Source of the DNA: a bacterium
Lineage (GTDB): Bacteria > Pseudomonadota > Alphaproteobacteria > Acetobacterales > Acetobacteraceae
Length of the DNA: 64,000 bases
Direction: 5' to 3'
NCBI GenBank assembly: GCA_026224825.1
Contig: JAMFRO010000005.1
Span: 17,051-81,050, forward strand
Shown one piece after another: positions 33,213-43,562 of the stretch. Within the stretch, counting starts at the first letter, position 1; every line of letters begins with the position of its first letter. Position numbers and translations under genes: made by a program. The notes under the pieces are model-generated. The model ran no database searches and was not told the DNA's origin. It saw only the letters and a program-made list of their open reading frames with translations.

Positions 33213-35477
33213 TTACGCCGGCACCTTAAATTCTTGCGCCTGTTTCTGCGCGATCGTCTTGGCCCAGCGGCGTTCATGCTGCCAGGCATTATAGGCGGTG
33301 AGATTGGCGCGCCAGGTCAGCGCCCCGCTGAGCTGCGATTTGCGCTCCAGATGGTACAGCATCACATCGTGATCAACGCCGCAGCCAAACCCCAACTCCT
33401 GAATCTTCAAACATAAATCGGAATCCTCGAAATCGCCAATCGCATAAGTCTCGTCAAACCCGCCGAGCCGCACGGCAAGGTCGCGCCGCAGCATCATGCA
33501 GGCCCCGGTAATGCCGATGAAATATTCCATCCCCCCGGCGCCGGTATATTGCAGCCCCTTATCCACATGCTGGCAGAAATACAAATTGCCATATTCCTCC
33601 AGCCGTTCGAAATACATGCCACGGTGCTGCACCGCGCCATCCACGAACTGCAGCAGCGGGCCAACCGCGCCCAGGCCCGGCTCGGCTTCCAGCCGGGCGG
33701 AGAGCCGCTCCAGCCAATCCAGCGAACCGGGAAACACATCGGAGTTCAGATAGACCAGATATTCGCCATGGCAATATTCCATGCCCACATTATTGGCCGG
33801 CGCAAAGCCCAGGTTGCGCTCCAGCAGCACGGCGCGGAAGGGAATGCCGAAACGCGCGAACACCGAGGCAAAAAGCTGCTGCGCCTCGCGCTTCTTCGGC
33901 GGGTCATCCAGCACGAACACATATTCCACATCCGCATTGCTCGCACGCGCCGAGAACAGCCCCATCTGATATTCGACGAAATCCAGCCGCCCGAACAGCG
34001 GCACCAGCACGGAATATTTGGGATGCTGCGGCACCACACCGTAATCCGTCACCTGGCGGCCGACGCGCGGCGCCAGCCGCTCGGCATTCATCGCCTCCAC
34101 CGCCGGGCCAAGCACACGGTCGAACGCCGGGACAAGATCGCCATAGCGCACATCCACAGCCCCCAGCAGCAGCTTAATGGCGCTGATCCCGCCGGGCGCA
34201 GGGGCGGGTATGTTGCGGTACCGTATCTCAAACCGCCTCGTTTCAACCTCAATATAAATTTTCATATCCGGCTGCACAATGTCCGGCACATAGGTAATGA
34301 AACCGCAATTCGAATCCTCAAAGCCGAATTTGCCGTAACCTTCCATCACATCCAGGCGTTCAATCCGCACGAAGCTCTGCGGCTGCAATACCGCCACCTG
34401 TTCGCCGCAGCGCACGCGCACCTCGCGGACCTCCTCCGGCTTGGCCAGCATCCAGCCCATCAACAACAGCCCGCCCGGGCCACAGGTGAAGGCATGGTCG
34501 ACATACAGGAGGATCGCGGGGCTGAGCGCGTCCAGCGTGTCCTCACCGGCATAGGGGCGGCGCGCCAGTATATTGGCCATGCGGTCGCGATACGGCCCAG
34601 GCCTGGTCTGGCCAACATCGGCTTTCACCCGCGCCCCCAGCTCCGCCTCACGCAAATGCGGCAGGTTGATAACCGGCTGCATCACGGTGGTAACATCACC
34701 CAGCCGCAATGAAATACCCTTGAGGTTGCCAATGATATCATGCTTGCCGGGCACGAAGAACAGCACCCCCACCGCGCTCTCCGGCAAATCCGTGCGGCTA
34801 TACAGGCAGGCCACGGTCGCGGCATAAACATCCGCCCCGTCGGAGGTAATCAGCAGCCGCTCCGGCGGCGCGGTCTCCAGCCAGCTCCGCCCCACCCAGC
34901 CGGTAAAGAACCAGCCGCCGGCGGTTTGGTGATAACCGTAATATTCGATGAGCCCGGTCTGCACCTGGTCCCGCCGGCCATGCAGGCGCACATCCATAAT
35001 GTCGCGGGCCGGCCCGGATGCAACGCCCATGACGATAAAATTCAGCCGTTTAAGGAGCTCCGCGTCCCGCAGTTGGTAGGCGGTATCCACCGGGGTCAGA
35101 TATTGCGTTGTCCCGGCCCGGCACAGCAGCCCCAGCGAGAGCAACCGCCCCGCCCCGTCATCCGGCGCCGGCAGAAAAATCAGAAACCCGACAGCCTCGC
35201 GCCCGACGACATCGTTTCGTTCGAATGTCAGTAACAGCGGTTCGCCCTCAATCGTGTTTCGTTCAAAACGAACCTCGACCCGGCCGAGCCTGGTTAAAAG
35301 ATCATCCTGGCGCGTGGTCCAGCCAGCCATGCACCAACCCCCGGCCAGCGTATGGTAGCCGTAGAAATCGACATAACCTTCAAACGGCGGTTCCAGCGCA
35401 GCCTGCGTCAGCTCCAAAAACTCACGTTCCGGGACTTTAACAATATTGGTCTCAGCCCTGGCTTGCATCGTCGTCAT
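33213..35477 (-). CDS. Large glycosyltransferase (GT2) with a triplicated N-terminal module
   Basis: A 754-residue protein. The C-terminal third (from about residue 485, KYSVLVPLFGRLDFVEY) is a GT-A family-2 glycosyltransferase, with a VFVLDDPP segment, NSDVFPGSLDWLERLS for the metal-binding region, and GMYFERLEEYGN towards the acceptor site. The N-terminal 480 residues are not a transferase: they contain a YGYH-x2-AGGW-x3-GW module at residues 40-54 and 181-195 and a degenerate third copy near residue 324 (YVDHAFTCGPGGLLLMGW). Such modules are not a domain I recognise. It is the first gene of a two-gene operon with the GT4 transferase. Confidence 0.8.
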   Translation of the reverse strand: MTTMQARAETNIVKVPEREFLELTQAALEPPFEGYVDFYGYHTLAGGWCMAGWTTRQDDLLTRLGRVEVRFERNTIEGEPLLLTFERNDVVGREAVGFLIFLPAPDDGAGRLLSLGLLCRAGTTQYLTPVDTAYQLRDAELLKRLNFIVMGVASGPARDIMDVRLHGRRDQVQTGLIEYYGYHQTAGGWFFTGWVGRSWLETAPPERLLITSDGADVYAATVACLYSRTDLPESAVGVLFFVPGKHDIIGNLKGISLRLGDVTTVMQPVINLPHLREAELGARVKADVGQTRPGPYRDRMANILARRPYAGEDTLDALSPAILLYVDHAFTCGPGGLLLMGWMLAKPEEVREVRVRCGEQVAVLQPQSFVRIERLDVMEGYGKFGFEDSNCGFITYVPDIVQPDMKIYIEVETRRFEIRYRNIPAPAPGGISAIKLLLGAVDVRYGDLVPAFDRVLGPAVEAMNAERLAPRVGRQVTDYGVVPQHPKYSVLVPLFGRLDFVEYQMGLFSARASNADVEYVFVLDDPPKKREAQQLFASVFARFGIPFRAVLLERNLGFAPANNVGMEYCHGEYLVYLNSDVFPGSLDWLERLSARLEAEPGLGAVGPLLQFVDGAVQHRGMYFERLEEYGNLYFCQHVDKGLQYTGAGGMEYFIGITGACMMLRRDLAVRLGGFDETYAIGDFEDSDLCLKIQELGFGCGVDHDVMLYHLERKSQLSGALTWRANLTAYNAWQHERRWAKTIAQKQAQEFKVPA

Positions 35478-35748
35478 CAACCACGCCCCGCATCAAAATG
35501 CCGCATCACAGCGCAGTGCTAGCGGTCGCACACTGCTGTGTCCATTCACGTTTCCTTGGTTAAAGCAGCTTCATTGATACCGCGTTACGATGACGACCGC
35601 CCCCGCCACAACCTGTCAGTGCAACGGCAAACCTCCACGCAACCAATCCCCCCGGGCAGCGGTAATCCCGGCCGCCGGTCACTCCAAAAATGGCGCGCCC
35701 CCGCACAGGTGCCGCGCCAAAGCACCACGCGCCAACACGGGTTTATTG

Positions 35749-35777
35749 TTGACAGTTTAACGCTTATGGACCATAAA
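35749..35777 (+). promoter_or_regulatory. Sigma-70-like promoter for the GntR gene
   Basis: TTGACA (35749-35754) and CATAAA (35772-35777) are 17 bases apart in the 340-base gap 35481-35819. TGTTGACA overlaps the -35 and its inverted copy TGTCAACA lies at about 35810-35817, so autoregulation by the GntR protein is possible. I recognise nothing else in the rest of this gap. Confidence 0.5.
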
Positions 35778-35819
35778 TCCGCCAATTCGAAGCGGAACAA
35801 CAGCATCATTGTCAACACC

Positions 35820-36497
35820 ATGGATAAAACCCTGACATTACCGGCCGTCCCCTCCAGCGACACCCTCGCCGAAAAAATCCTGCGCCAGATCCAGGCCGCC
35901 ATCGTCAAAGGCGAGATCGCGCCCGGCAGCAAAATCTCCGAGCCCGAGCTGGCCCGCGCCTACGGCATCAGCCGCGGCCCCTTGCGCGAGGCTTTGCATC
36001 GCCTCGAAGGCCAGAAACTCCTCGTCCGCATCCCCCATATCGGCGCCCGCGTCGTCTCCCTCAGCCGTGAAGAGCTGGGCGAACTCTACCAGATCCGCGA
36101 ATCCCTCGAAGGCCTGGCCTGCCGCCTGGCAGCCGAACGCATGGCGCCCGAACAGATCGAGGCGCTGCGCGAAGTCCTGCGCGAGCACGAGCGCGACGCC
36201 GGTTTCCAGGCCGGCAGCGGCTATTACCTGCAGGAGGGCGATTACGACTTCCACTACCGCATCGTCCAAGGCAGCGGGAACCGCATGCTGTTCCGCCTGC
36301 TGTGCGACGAGCTTTACCAGCTCGCCCGCATGTACCGCATCCAATACTCAGCCACGCCCAACCGCCCCGTCCAGGCCTTCGCCGAACATCACAAAATCCT
36401 GGACGCCATCGCCGATGGTGACGGCGAGCTGGCGGAGCTGCTAATGCGCCGTCACATCCGCACCTCCCGCCTCAATATCGAACAGCAAATCCCTTAA
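35820..36497 (+). CDS. GntR-family (FCD) transcriptional regulator
   Basis: A 225-residue FadR-type regulator. The winged HTH is at residues ~20-70 (AEKILRQIQAAIVKGEIAPGSKISEPELARAYGISRGPL) and the FCD effector domain follows (LYQIRESLEGLACRLAAE ... GDYDFHYRIVQGSGN). I start at ATG 35820, although an upstream ATG at 35766 gives a longer version. It is 12 bases upstream of acnD and co-directional, so it is probably the regulator of the methylcitrate genes. Effectors of such regulators include methylcitrate and related tricarboxylates. Confidence 0.85.
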   Translation: MDKTLTLPAVPSSDTLAEKILRQIQAAIVKGEIAPGSKISEPELARAYGISRGPLREALHRLEGQKLLVRIPHIGARVVSLSREELGELYQIRESLEGLACRLAAERMAPEQIEALREVLREHERDAGFQAGSGYYLQEGDYDFHYRIVQGSGNRMLFRLLCDELYQLARMYRIQYSATPNRPVQAFAEHHKILDAIADGDGELAELLMRRHIRTSRLNIEQQIP

Positions 36498-36509
36498 GGT
36501 GAACCAAAA

Positions 36510-39113
36510 ATGACCACAAAATACCGCAAACCCCTCCCCGGCACCTCCCTGGAGTATTTCGACGCCCGCGCCGCGGTTGAGGATATCGCCCCCGGCGCCT
36601 ATGCCGGCCTGCCCTATACCTCCCGCGTGCTGGCCGAAAACCTGGTCCGCCGCTGCGACCCCGCCACCCTCACCGCCTCGCTGAAACAGCTCATCGAGCG
36701 CAAAACCGACCTCGATTTCCCCTGGTACCCCGCCCGCGTCGTCTGCCACGACATCCTCGGCCAGACCGCGCTGGTGGATCTCGCCGGCCTGCGTGACGCC
36801 ATCGCCGACATGGGCGGCGACCCGGCCAAAGTGAACCCGGTCGTCCCCGTCCAGCTCATCGTCGACCATTCCCTGGCCGTCGAGCATGCCGGCTTCGAGA
36901 AGGACGCGTTTGCCCAAAACCGCGCCATCGAAGACCGCCGCAACGAGGACCGCTTCCACTTCATCAACTGGACCAAGCAGGCTTTCGAGAACATCGAGAT
37001 CGTGCCCCCCGGCAACGGCATCATGCATCAGATCAACCTCGAGCGCATGTCCCCGGTCATCTACACGCTGGACGGCGTGGCCTTCCCGGACACTTTGGTG
37101 GGCACGGACAGCCACACCCCGCATGTGGACGCGCTCGGCGTCATTGCTATAGGCGTGGGCGGGCTTGAAGCCGAGAACGTCATGCTCGGCCGCGCCTCCT
37201 GGATGCGCCTGCCGGACATCATCGGCGTGGAGCTCACCGGCCGCCGCCAGCCCGGCATCACCGCCACGGACATCGTGCTGACCCTCACCGAATTCCTGCG
37301 TAACCAGAAGGTCGTCGGCGCCTGGCTGGAATTCTACGGCGAGGGCTCATCCAGCCTGTCGCTCGGCGACCGCGCCACCATCTCCAACATGGCCCCCGAA
37401 TATGGTGCCACCGCGGCGATGTTCTCCATCGACCAGCAGACCATCGATTATTTGCGCCTGACCGGCCGCGAGGACAGCCAGATCAAACTGGTGGAAAACT
37501 TCGCCCGCCTCACCGGCCTGTGGTCCGACGACCTCAAAACCGCGCAATACCCGCGTGTGCTGAAATTCGACCTCTCCACCGTGGTCCGCACCATGGCCGG
37601 CCCCTCCAACCCGCACAAACGCCTGCCCGTATCAGACCTCGCCAGCCGTGGCATTTCCGCGCCCTGGATCAAGGAAGAGGGGCTGATGCCCGATGGCGCC
37701 GTCATCATCGCCGCCATCACGAGCTGCACCAACACCTCCAACCCCCGCAACGTCATCGCCGCCGGCCTGCTGGCGCGCAACGCCAACCGTGCCGGCTTAA
37801 CCCGCAAGCCCTGGGTAAAATCCTCGCTCGCCCCCGGCTCCAAAACCGTGGCGCTGTATCTGGATGAAGCCGGGCTGACCACGGAGCTGGAAAAACTCGG
37901 CTTCGGCATCGTCGGCTTCGCCTGCACCACCTGCAACGGCATGTCCGGCGCGCTGGATCCCGTCATCCAGCAGGAGATCATCGACCGCGACCTCTACGCC
38001 ACCGCCGTTCTCTCCGGCAACCGCAACTTCGACGGCCGCATCCACCCCTACGCCAAGCAGGCCTTCCTCGCCTCGCCGCCACTGGTGGTCGCCTACGCCA
38101 TCGCCGGCACCATCCGCTTCGACATCGAGCAGGACGTGCTGGGCCTGGACGCCTCAGGCAAGGAAATCCGCCTGAAAGACATCTGGCCCTCCGATGAAGA
38201 GATCGACGCCGTCGCCACCGCCTCCGTAAAACCCGAGCAGTTCCGCAACGTCTACACCCCGATGTTCGCCAGCAAGGGCGCCCGCCAAAAAGTCAGCCCG
38301 CTGTACGACTGGCGCGCCCAAAGCACCTACATCCGCCGCCCGCCCTATTGGGAAGGTGCTTTGGCCGGTGAGCGCACACTCACAGGCATGCTCCCCCTCG
38401 CCGTCCTCGGCGACAACATCACCACCGACCATCTCTCCCCCTCCAACGCCATCCTGGGTGACAGCGCCGCCGGCGAATACCTGCACAAAATGGGCCTGCC
38501 GGAGGAAGACTATAACTCCTACGCCACCCATCGCGGCGACCACCTCACCGCCCAGCGCGCCACGTTCGCGAACCCCCAGCTCCTGAACGAGATGGTCCGC
38601 AAACCAGACGGCAGCATCCAGAAAGGCTCGCTCGCCCGCGTGGAGCCCGAAGGCAAAACCCTGCGCATGTGGGAAGCCATCGAGACCTACATGGAACGCA
38701 AACAGCCGCTCATCATCGTGGCGGGTGCGGATTACGGCCAGGGCTCCTCGCGTGACTGGGCCGCCAAGGGCGTGCGCCTCGCCGGCGTGGAAGTCATCGT
38801 CGCCGAAGGCTTCGAGCGCATCCACCGCACCAACCTCATCGGCATGGGCGTGCTGCCGCTGGAATTCAAACCCGGCACCAACCGCCTCACTTTGGGCCTG
38901 GACGGCACCGAGAGCTACGACGTGAAAGGCGAGCGCACCCCGCGCGCGGACCTCACCCTCGTCATCCACCGCCGCAATGGCGAAACGCTGGAAGTCCCGG
39001 TCACCAGCCGTCTGGACACTGCCGAAGAGGTCTCGGTTTACGAGGCCGGTGGTGTGCTGCAGCGCTTCGCGCAGGACTTCTTGGAAGCCACCACGCAAAG
39101 CCAGGCCAGCTAA
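36510..39113 (+). CDS. acnD: Fe/S-dependent 2-methylisocitrate dehydratase AcnD
   Basis: An 867-residue aconitase-family protein. Cluster ligands are seen in AITSCTNTSNPRNV and ACTTCNGMSG; the catalytic swivelling domain at the C-terminus has GADYGQGSSRDWAAKG and AEGFERIHRTNLIGMG. The length and sequence fit AcnD rather than AcnA, and the next gene is prpF, which is diagnostic. AcnD dehydrates 2-methylcitrate to a 2-methylaconitate isomer, which PrpF isomerises, in propionyl-CoA degradation. The prpB and prpC genes that normally accompany it are not in this window. The GntR regulator gene lies immediately upstream. Confidence 0.93.
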   Translation: MTTKYRKPLPGTSLEYFDARAAVEDIAPGAYAGLPYTSRVLAENLVRRCDPATLTASLKQLIERKTDLDFPWYPARVVCHDILGQTALVDLAGLRDAIADMGGDPAKVNPVVPVQLIVDHSLAVEHAGFEKDAFAQNRAIEDRRNEDRFHFINWTKQAFENIEIVPPGNGIMHQINLERMSPVIYTLDGVAFPDTLVGTDSHTPHVDALGVIAIGVGGLEAENVMLGRASWMRLPDIIGVELTGRRQPGITATDIVLTLTEFLRNQKVVGAWLEFYGEGSSSLSLGDRATISNMAPEYGATAAMFSIDQQTIDYLRLTGREDSQIKLVENFARLTGLWSDDLKTAQYPRVLKFDLSTVVRTMAGPSNPHKRLPVSDLASRGISAPWIKEEGLMPDGAVIIAAITSCTNTSNPRNVIAAGLLARNANRAGLTRKPWVKSSLAPGSKTVALYLDEAGLTTELEKLGFGIVGFACTTCNGMSGALDPVIQQEIIDRDLYATAVLSGNRNFDGRIHPYAKQAFLASPPLVVAYAIAGTIRFDIEQDVLGLDASGKEIRLKDIWPSDEEIDAVATASVKPEQFRNVYTPMFASKGARQKVSPLYDWRAQSTYIRRPPYWEGALAGERTLTGMLPLAVLGDNITTDHLSPSNAILGDSAAGEYLHKMGLPEEDYNSYATHRGDHLTAQRATFANPQLLNEMVRKPDGSIQKGSLARVEPEGKTLRMWEAIETYMERKQPLIIVAGADYGQGSSRDWAAKGVRLAGVEVIVAEGFERIHRTNLIGMGVLPLEFKPGTNRLTLGLDGTESYDVKGERTPRADLTLVIHRRNGETLEVPVTSRLDTAEEVSVYEAGGVLQRFAQDFLEATTQSQAS

Positions 39114-39124
39114 GCCTCTACCCT

Positions 39125-39204
39125 CCGTCATCCCCGCGAAAGCGGGGATCTCTCGCTCCCAAGGCCATGGGAATCACAGATCCCCGCTTTCGCGGGGATG
39201 ACGG
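39125..39204. repeat. Long inverted repeat (27-bp perfect arms) between acnD and prpF
   Basis: CCGTCATCCCCGCGAAAGCGGGGATCT (39125-39151) pairs perfectly with 39178-39204 across a 26-base loop, and each arm contains its own CCCCGCNNNNGCGGGG hairpin. Sequences of the form GTCATCCCCGCGAAAGCGGGGATC are a widespread repeat family in proteobacteria, so this is probably a mobile REP-like element. In an operon it may stabilise or attenuate the transcript. Confidence 0.85.
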
Positions 39205-39242
39205 TATAAAATCGCCGAAACCGTTTCTTATACGAGGTAACT

Positions 39243-40424
39243 ATGGCTCACGCCCCGCAAATCAAAGTAACCGCGACATACATGCGCGGCGGCACCAGCA
39301 AAGGTGTCTTCTTCTCCCTCACGGACCTCCCAGCATCCGCCCAGGTCCCAGGCCCGGCCCGTGACGCGCTCCTCCAGCGCGTCATCGGCTCCCCGGACCC
39401 CTACGGCAAACAAATAGACGGCATGGGTGCCGCCACCTCCAGCACCAGCAAAACCGTCATCCTGAGCAAAAGCACCAAACCCGACCACGACGTCGACTAC
39501 CTCTTCGGCCAGGTCGCCATCGACACCGCCTTCGTCGACTGGTCCGGCAATTGCGGCAATCTCTCCGCCGCCGTCGGCCCCTTCGCCATCCGCAACGGCC
39601 TGGTTAACCCCGCCCGCATCCCCGCAAACGGCACCGCCATCATCCGCATCTGGCAGGCCAACATCAGCAAAACCATCATCGCCCATGTCCCCATCACCAA
39701 TGGCGAAGTGCAGGAAACCGGCGATTTCGAGCTGGACGGCGTCACCTTCCCCGCCGCCGAAATCGTGCTGGAATTCCTGAACCCGGCCGAGGAAGGCGAT
39801 GGCGGCGCCCTCTTCCCCACCGGCAACCTCATCGACGACCTCGAGATCCCCGGCATCGGCACCTTCCGCGCCACCATGATCAACGCCGGCATCCCCACCA
39901 TCTTCCTGGAAGCAGCAGCGCTCGGCTACACCGGCACGGAATTGCAGGACGCCGTGAACAACGACACCGCCGCGCTGAAAAAGCTGGAGACCATCCGTGC
40001 CTACGGCGCCCTGAAAATGGGCCTCATCACCAACCTCGATGAAGCCAAAACCCGCCAGCACACCCCCAAAATCGCCTGGGTCGCTGCCCCCGTCGCCTAC
40101 ACCTCCTCCAGCGGCAAGAAGATCGGCACAGGTGACATCGACGTCCTGGTCCGCGCCATGTCCATGGGCAAGCTCCACCACGCCATGATGGGCACAGCCT
40201 CCGTCGCCATCGCCACCGCCGCCGCCATCACCGGCACGCTGGTGAACCTCGCCGCAGGCGGCACCGCGCGCGAAGCCGTCAACTTCGGCCACCCCTCCGG
40301 CACCCTGCGCGTCGGCTCCAAGGCACAATTGGTGGGCAGTGATTGGGAGGTCAGCAAAGCCATCATGAGCCGCAGCGCCCGCGTGCTGATGACCGGCCAG
40401 GTGCACGTCCCCTTCGAAGGCTGA
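39243..40424 (+). CDS. prpF: 2-methylaconitate cis-trans isomerase PrpF
   Basis: A 393-residue PrpF-family protein (diaminopimelate-epimerase-like fold). Diagnostic blocks are YMRGGTSKGVFF at the N-terminus, GMGAATSSTSKTVIL, DWSGNCGNLSAAVGPFAI (with the active-site Cys/Ser region) and MGKLHHAMMGTASVAIATA. The enzyme interconverts 2-methylaconitate isomers made by AcnD so that AcnB-type or PrpB steps can proceed. A REP-like inverted repeat separates it from acnD by 129 bases, which is unusual for an operon pair. A strong hairpin terminates it. Confidence 0.94.
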   Translation: MAHAPQIKVTATYMRGGTSKGVFFSLTDLPASAQVPGPARDALLQRVIGSPDPYGKQIDGMGAATSSTSKTVILSKSTKPDHDVDYLFGQVAIDTAFVDWSGNCGNLSAAVGPFAIRNGLVNPARIPANGTAIIRIWQANISKTIIAHVPITNGEVQETGDFELDGVTFPAAEIVLEFLNPAEEGDGGALFPTGNLIDDLEIPGIGTFRATMINAGIPTIFLEAAALGYTGTELQDAVNNDTAALKKLETIRAYGALKMGLITNLDEAKTRQHTPKIAWVAAPVAYTSSSGKKIGTGDIDVLVRAMSMGKLHHAMMGTASVAIATAAAITGTLVNLAAGGTAREAVNFGHPSGTLRVGSKAQLVGSDWEVSKAIMSRSARVLMTGQVHVPFEG

Positions 40425-40430
40425 ACAACG

Positions 40431-40454
40431 GGAGCCGGCCTGCAGGCCGGCTCC
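40431..40454 (+). terminator. Hairpin after prpF
   Basis: GGAGCCGGCC-TGCA-GGCCGGCTCC is a perfect 24-base palindrome starting seven bases after the prpF stop. There is no T run, but it is a likely terminator before the MscS gene. Confidence 0.65.
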
Positions 40455-40516
40455 ACCCTTGCACAATCCAATTCCGGCAACACCTATTCCTCTGACTTTG
40501 CAAGGAATAGATACGG

Positions 40517-41317
40517 ATGCTCAACCCAACGCCGAATGTGACCGGAGAATTCGCGCACGCCGCACCCCTGATCATCCCCTGGGTGCTGCGCCTCTTCGGC
40601 GCCATCATGATCATCGTCATCGGCATCTGGATCTCCGGCAAAGGCGAATATCTCACCGCCAGAGCCCTCGGCCGCACAAGGCATTTCGACCAGATGCTGC
40701 GCGATTTCCTGGCCAACATCGTACGCTATTTCATCCTCACCATCACCGGCCTCACCGTGCTCTCGCAATTCGGTGTGCAGACCACCAGCCTGGTCGCCGT
40801 CATCGGTGCCGCCAGCCTCGCCATCGGCCTCGCACTTCAGGGCACGTTATCAAACCTCGCGGCTGGTGTTATGCTTTTAATCTTTCGTCCATTCAAAATC
40901 GGCCATCACATCAACGTCGGCGGCAATGCCGGCACGGTGAAGGAGTTGACGTTATTCTGGACCGAGGTGATCACCGATGACAACATCCAGATCATCATCC
41001 CCAACAGCAGCGTCTGGGGCCAGGCACTGAAAAATCTCACCACCTATGGCGGGCCGGTGGGCACAGTGGAAATCCGCTTTCCCTTAACCGAAACAGCGCC
41101 ACTCAGCGACACTCGCGACAAAATCCGCAAGCTCGTGGACGCGAATGCGAATATCGCCAAAACCCCGCCGCCCACAGTGCTGTTCGACCGCTCAGCCGCC
41201 GATAACACCCTCCTGCTGGTGGTGAAATTTCTCCCCAGCGCGGGCAATGCCGACACCATCAAAAGCGAGGTGATCGAGCAGGCGCAAGCAGCACTGGCAA
41301 CCCCCGCCGCGCTCTAG
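40517..41317 (+). CDS. Small-conductance mechanosensitive channel (MscS family)
   Basis: A 266-residue MscS-like channel with three N-terminal membrane helices (residues ~18-38, 65-85 and 88-125) and the pore-lining helix with its Ala/Gly pattern VAVIGAASLAIGLALQGTLSNLAAG. The cytoplasmic beta domain includes RPFKIGHHINVGG and TDDNIQIIIPNSSVWG. Opens under membrane tension to release solutes after hypo-osmotic shock. The stop codon TAG is again supplied by the dispersed repeat that follows, as in the SDR at 22763. An inverted repeat TATTCCT/AGGAATA sits just upstream (40485-40509). Confidence 0.9.
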   Translation: MLNPTPNVTGEFAHAAPLIIPWVLRLFGAIMIIVIGIWISGKGEYLTARALGRTRHFDQMLRDFLANIVRYFILTITGLTVLSQFGVQTTSLVAVIGAASLAIGLALQGTLSNLAAGVMLLIFRPFKIGHHINVGGNAGTVKELTLFWTEVITDDNIQIIIPNSSVWGQALKNLTTYGGPVGTVEIRFPLTETAPLSDTRDKIRKLVDANANIAKTPPPTVLFDRSAADNTLLLVVKFLPSAGNADTIKSEVIEQAQAALATPAAL

Positions 41318-41420
41318 AGCATGATCGCTTCAAGTGCGATCATGCTCTAGCTATTTTTGAGAGGGCGATTCACGGTTTCGGCCGCTCAAGATGAGCGGAC
41401 CTCAACCGATCGCGCTCTGG
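41315..41420. repeat. 106-bp dispersed repeat, copy 2
   Basis: The same element as at 22763-22868 with five differences. Its first hairpin is perfect here (AGAGCATGATCGC / GCGATCATGCTCT, 7-base loop). It overlaps the MscS stop codon. Confidence 0.9.
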
Positions 41421-42721
<1,301 letters not shown>

Positions 42722-42732
42722 TCCGCCGCGCG

Positions 42733-42757
42733 ACGGTGCCGGCCATGCCGGCACCGT
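42733..42757. terminator. Bidirectional hairpin terminator between asd and the DUF1295 gene
   Basis: ACGGTGCCGGC-CAT-GCCGGCACCGT is a perfect 11-bp stem with a 3-base loop placed between two convergent genes. Confidence 0.7.
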
Positions 42758-42785
42758 TATCGCTGATGCTGAGCGAGACATGACG

Positions 42786-43562
42786 CTACGAGCGCAAGCG
42801 CGGCAATATGGCGCCCGTACGTGCCTGATACTGCCGGTACGCCTCGCCCCGGCTCTCCAGCATGGCGGCCTCAAGCGGCGGCACGCCGGAGGCATAGCGC
42901 AAGCTGAGATACATCAACCCCGGCGCCGCCAGGCTCAGCAGGCTCCAGGCATTATGCGTGGTCAGCCCCAATAGCGGGAAGGCACCCCAGAAGAGGAATT
43001 CAAACAAATAATTGGGATGGCGCGAGCACGCCCAGAGCCCGGTATCGCAGATCTTGCCTTTGTTGTCCGGCATGCTTCGGAATTGCCGCATCTGCCGGTC
43101 GGCCAGCGCCTCACCGGCGATGCAGCCCAGCGCCAAAGCAATACCCAGCCCGTCCCACAGCCTGAAGTGCGGCGCCGGCTGGCATGCGGCGAAAAGGGCG
43201 GCGGTGGCCAGCACGGCACTGAACGGACCCTGGATGGCAGTGAACCCGAGCAGATAGAGCTGAAACCCCGCCCCCTTTTCGGCCCGCATGCGGGCATAGC
43301 GCACATCCTCCGGCCTGCCCGGTACGCGCCGCGCGATATGCGTGCCCAGACGAACGGACCAGACCAATAGCAGGCCCACCACCACCCAAAGCCGCCACGG
43401 CACGCCCGGCCCCGCCAGCACCGCCAAAACGCAAAACAGCCCGGTGCCGAAGCTCCAGAACACATCCACCCATCCGGCATTGCCGCGCAGCTTCTGGAAC
43501 ACCCAGGCCGCAAGCATGACCATGCTGACGCAGAACCCAACGGCAATGACGCTCAGGAACAT
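42786..43562 (-). CDS. DUF1295 (steroid 5-alpha-reductase-like) membrane protein
   Basis: A 258-residue integral membrane protein of the DUF1295 family, related in fold to isoprenylcysteine methyltransferase and steroid 5-alpha-reductase. Six or seven membrane segments are visible (VIAVGFCVSMVMLAAWVF first). The conserved C-terminal block GLWACSRHPNYLFEFLFWG supplies the His/Asn/Glu set typical of the NADPH-dependent reductase fold. Its start overlaps the stop of the upstream methyltransferase by ten bases. Last gene of the RpoE-headed operon; members of this family accompany ChrR/RpoE loci elsewhere, where they may act on a fatty acid or lipid double bond. Confidence 0.85.
   Translation of the reverse strand: MFLSVIAVGFCVSMVMLAAWVFQKLRGNAGWVDVFWSFGTGLFCVLAVLAGPGVPWRLWVVVGLLLVWSVRLGTHIARRVPGRPEDVRYARMRAEKGAGFQLYLLGFTAIQGPFSAVLATAALFAACQPAPHFRLWDGLGIALALGCIAGEALADRQMRQFRSMPDNKGKICDTGLWACSRHPNYLFEFLFWGAFPLLGLTTHNAWSLLSLAAPGLMYLSLRYASGVPPLEAAMLESRGEAYRQYQARTGAILPRLRS

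Noticed and set aside
36510..39113. AcnA (ordinary aconitase)
   Set aside because: The neighbouring prpF and the 867-residue length fit AcnD; citrate activity was not assumed.
38154..39131. Minus-strand frame opposite acnD
   Set aside because: Shadow of the AcnD swivelling domain.
39228..40466. Minus-strand frame of 412 codons opposite prpF
   Set aside because: Exact antisense of a well-recognised PrpF gene; composition is the complement of its codons.
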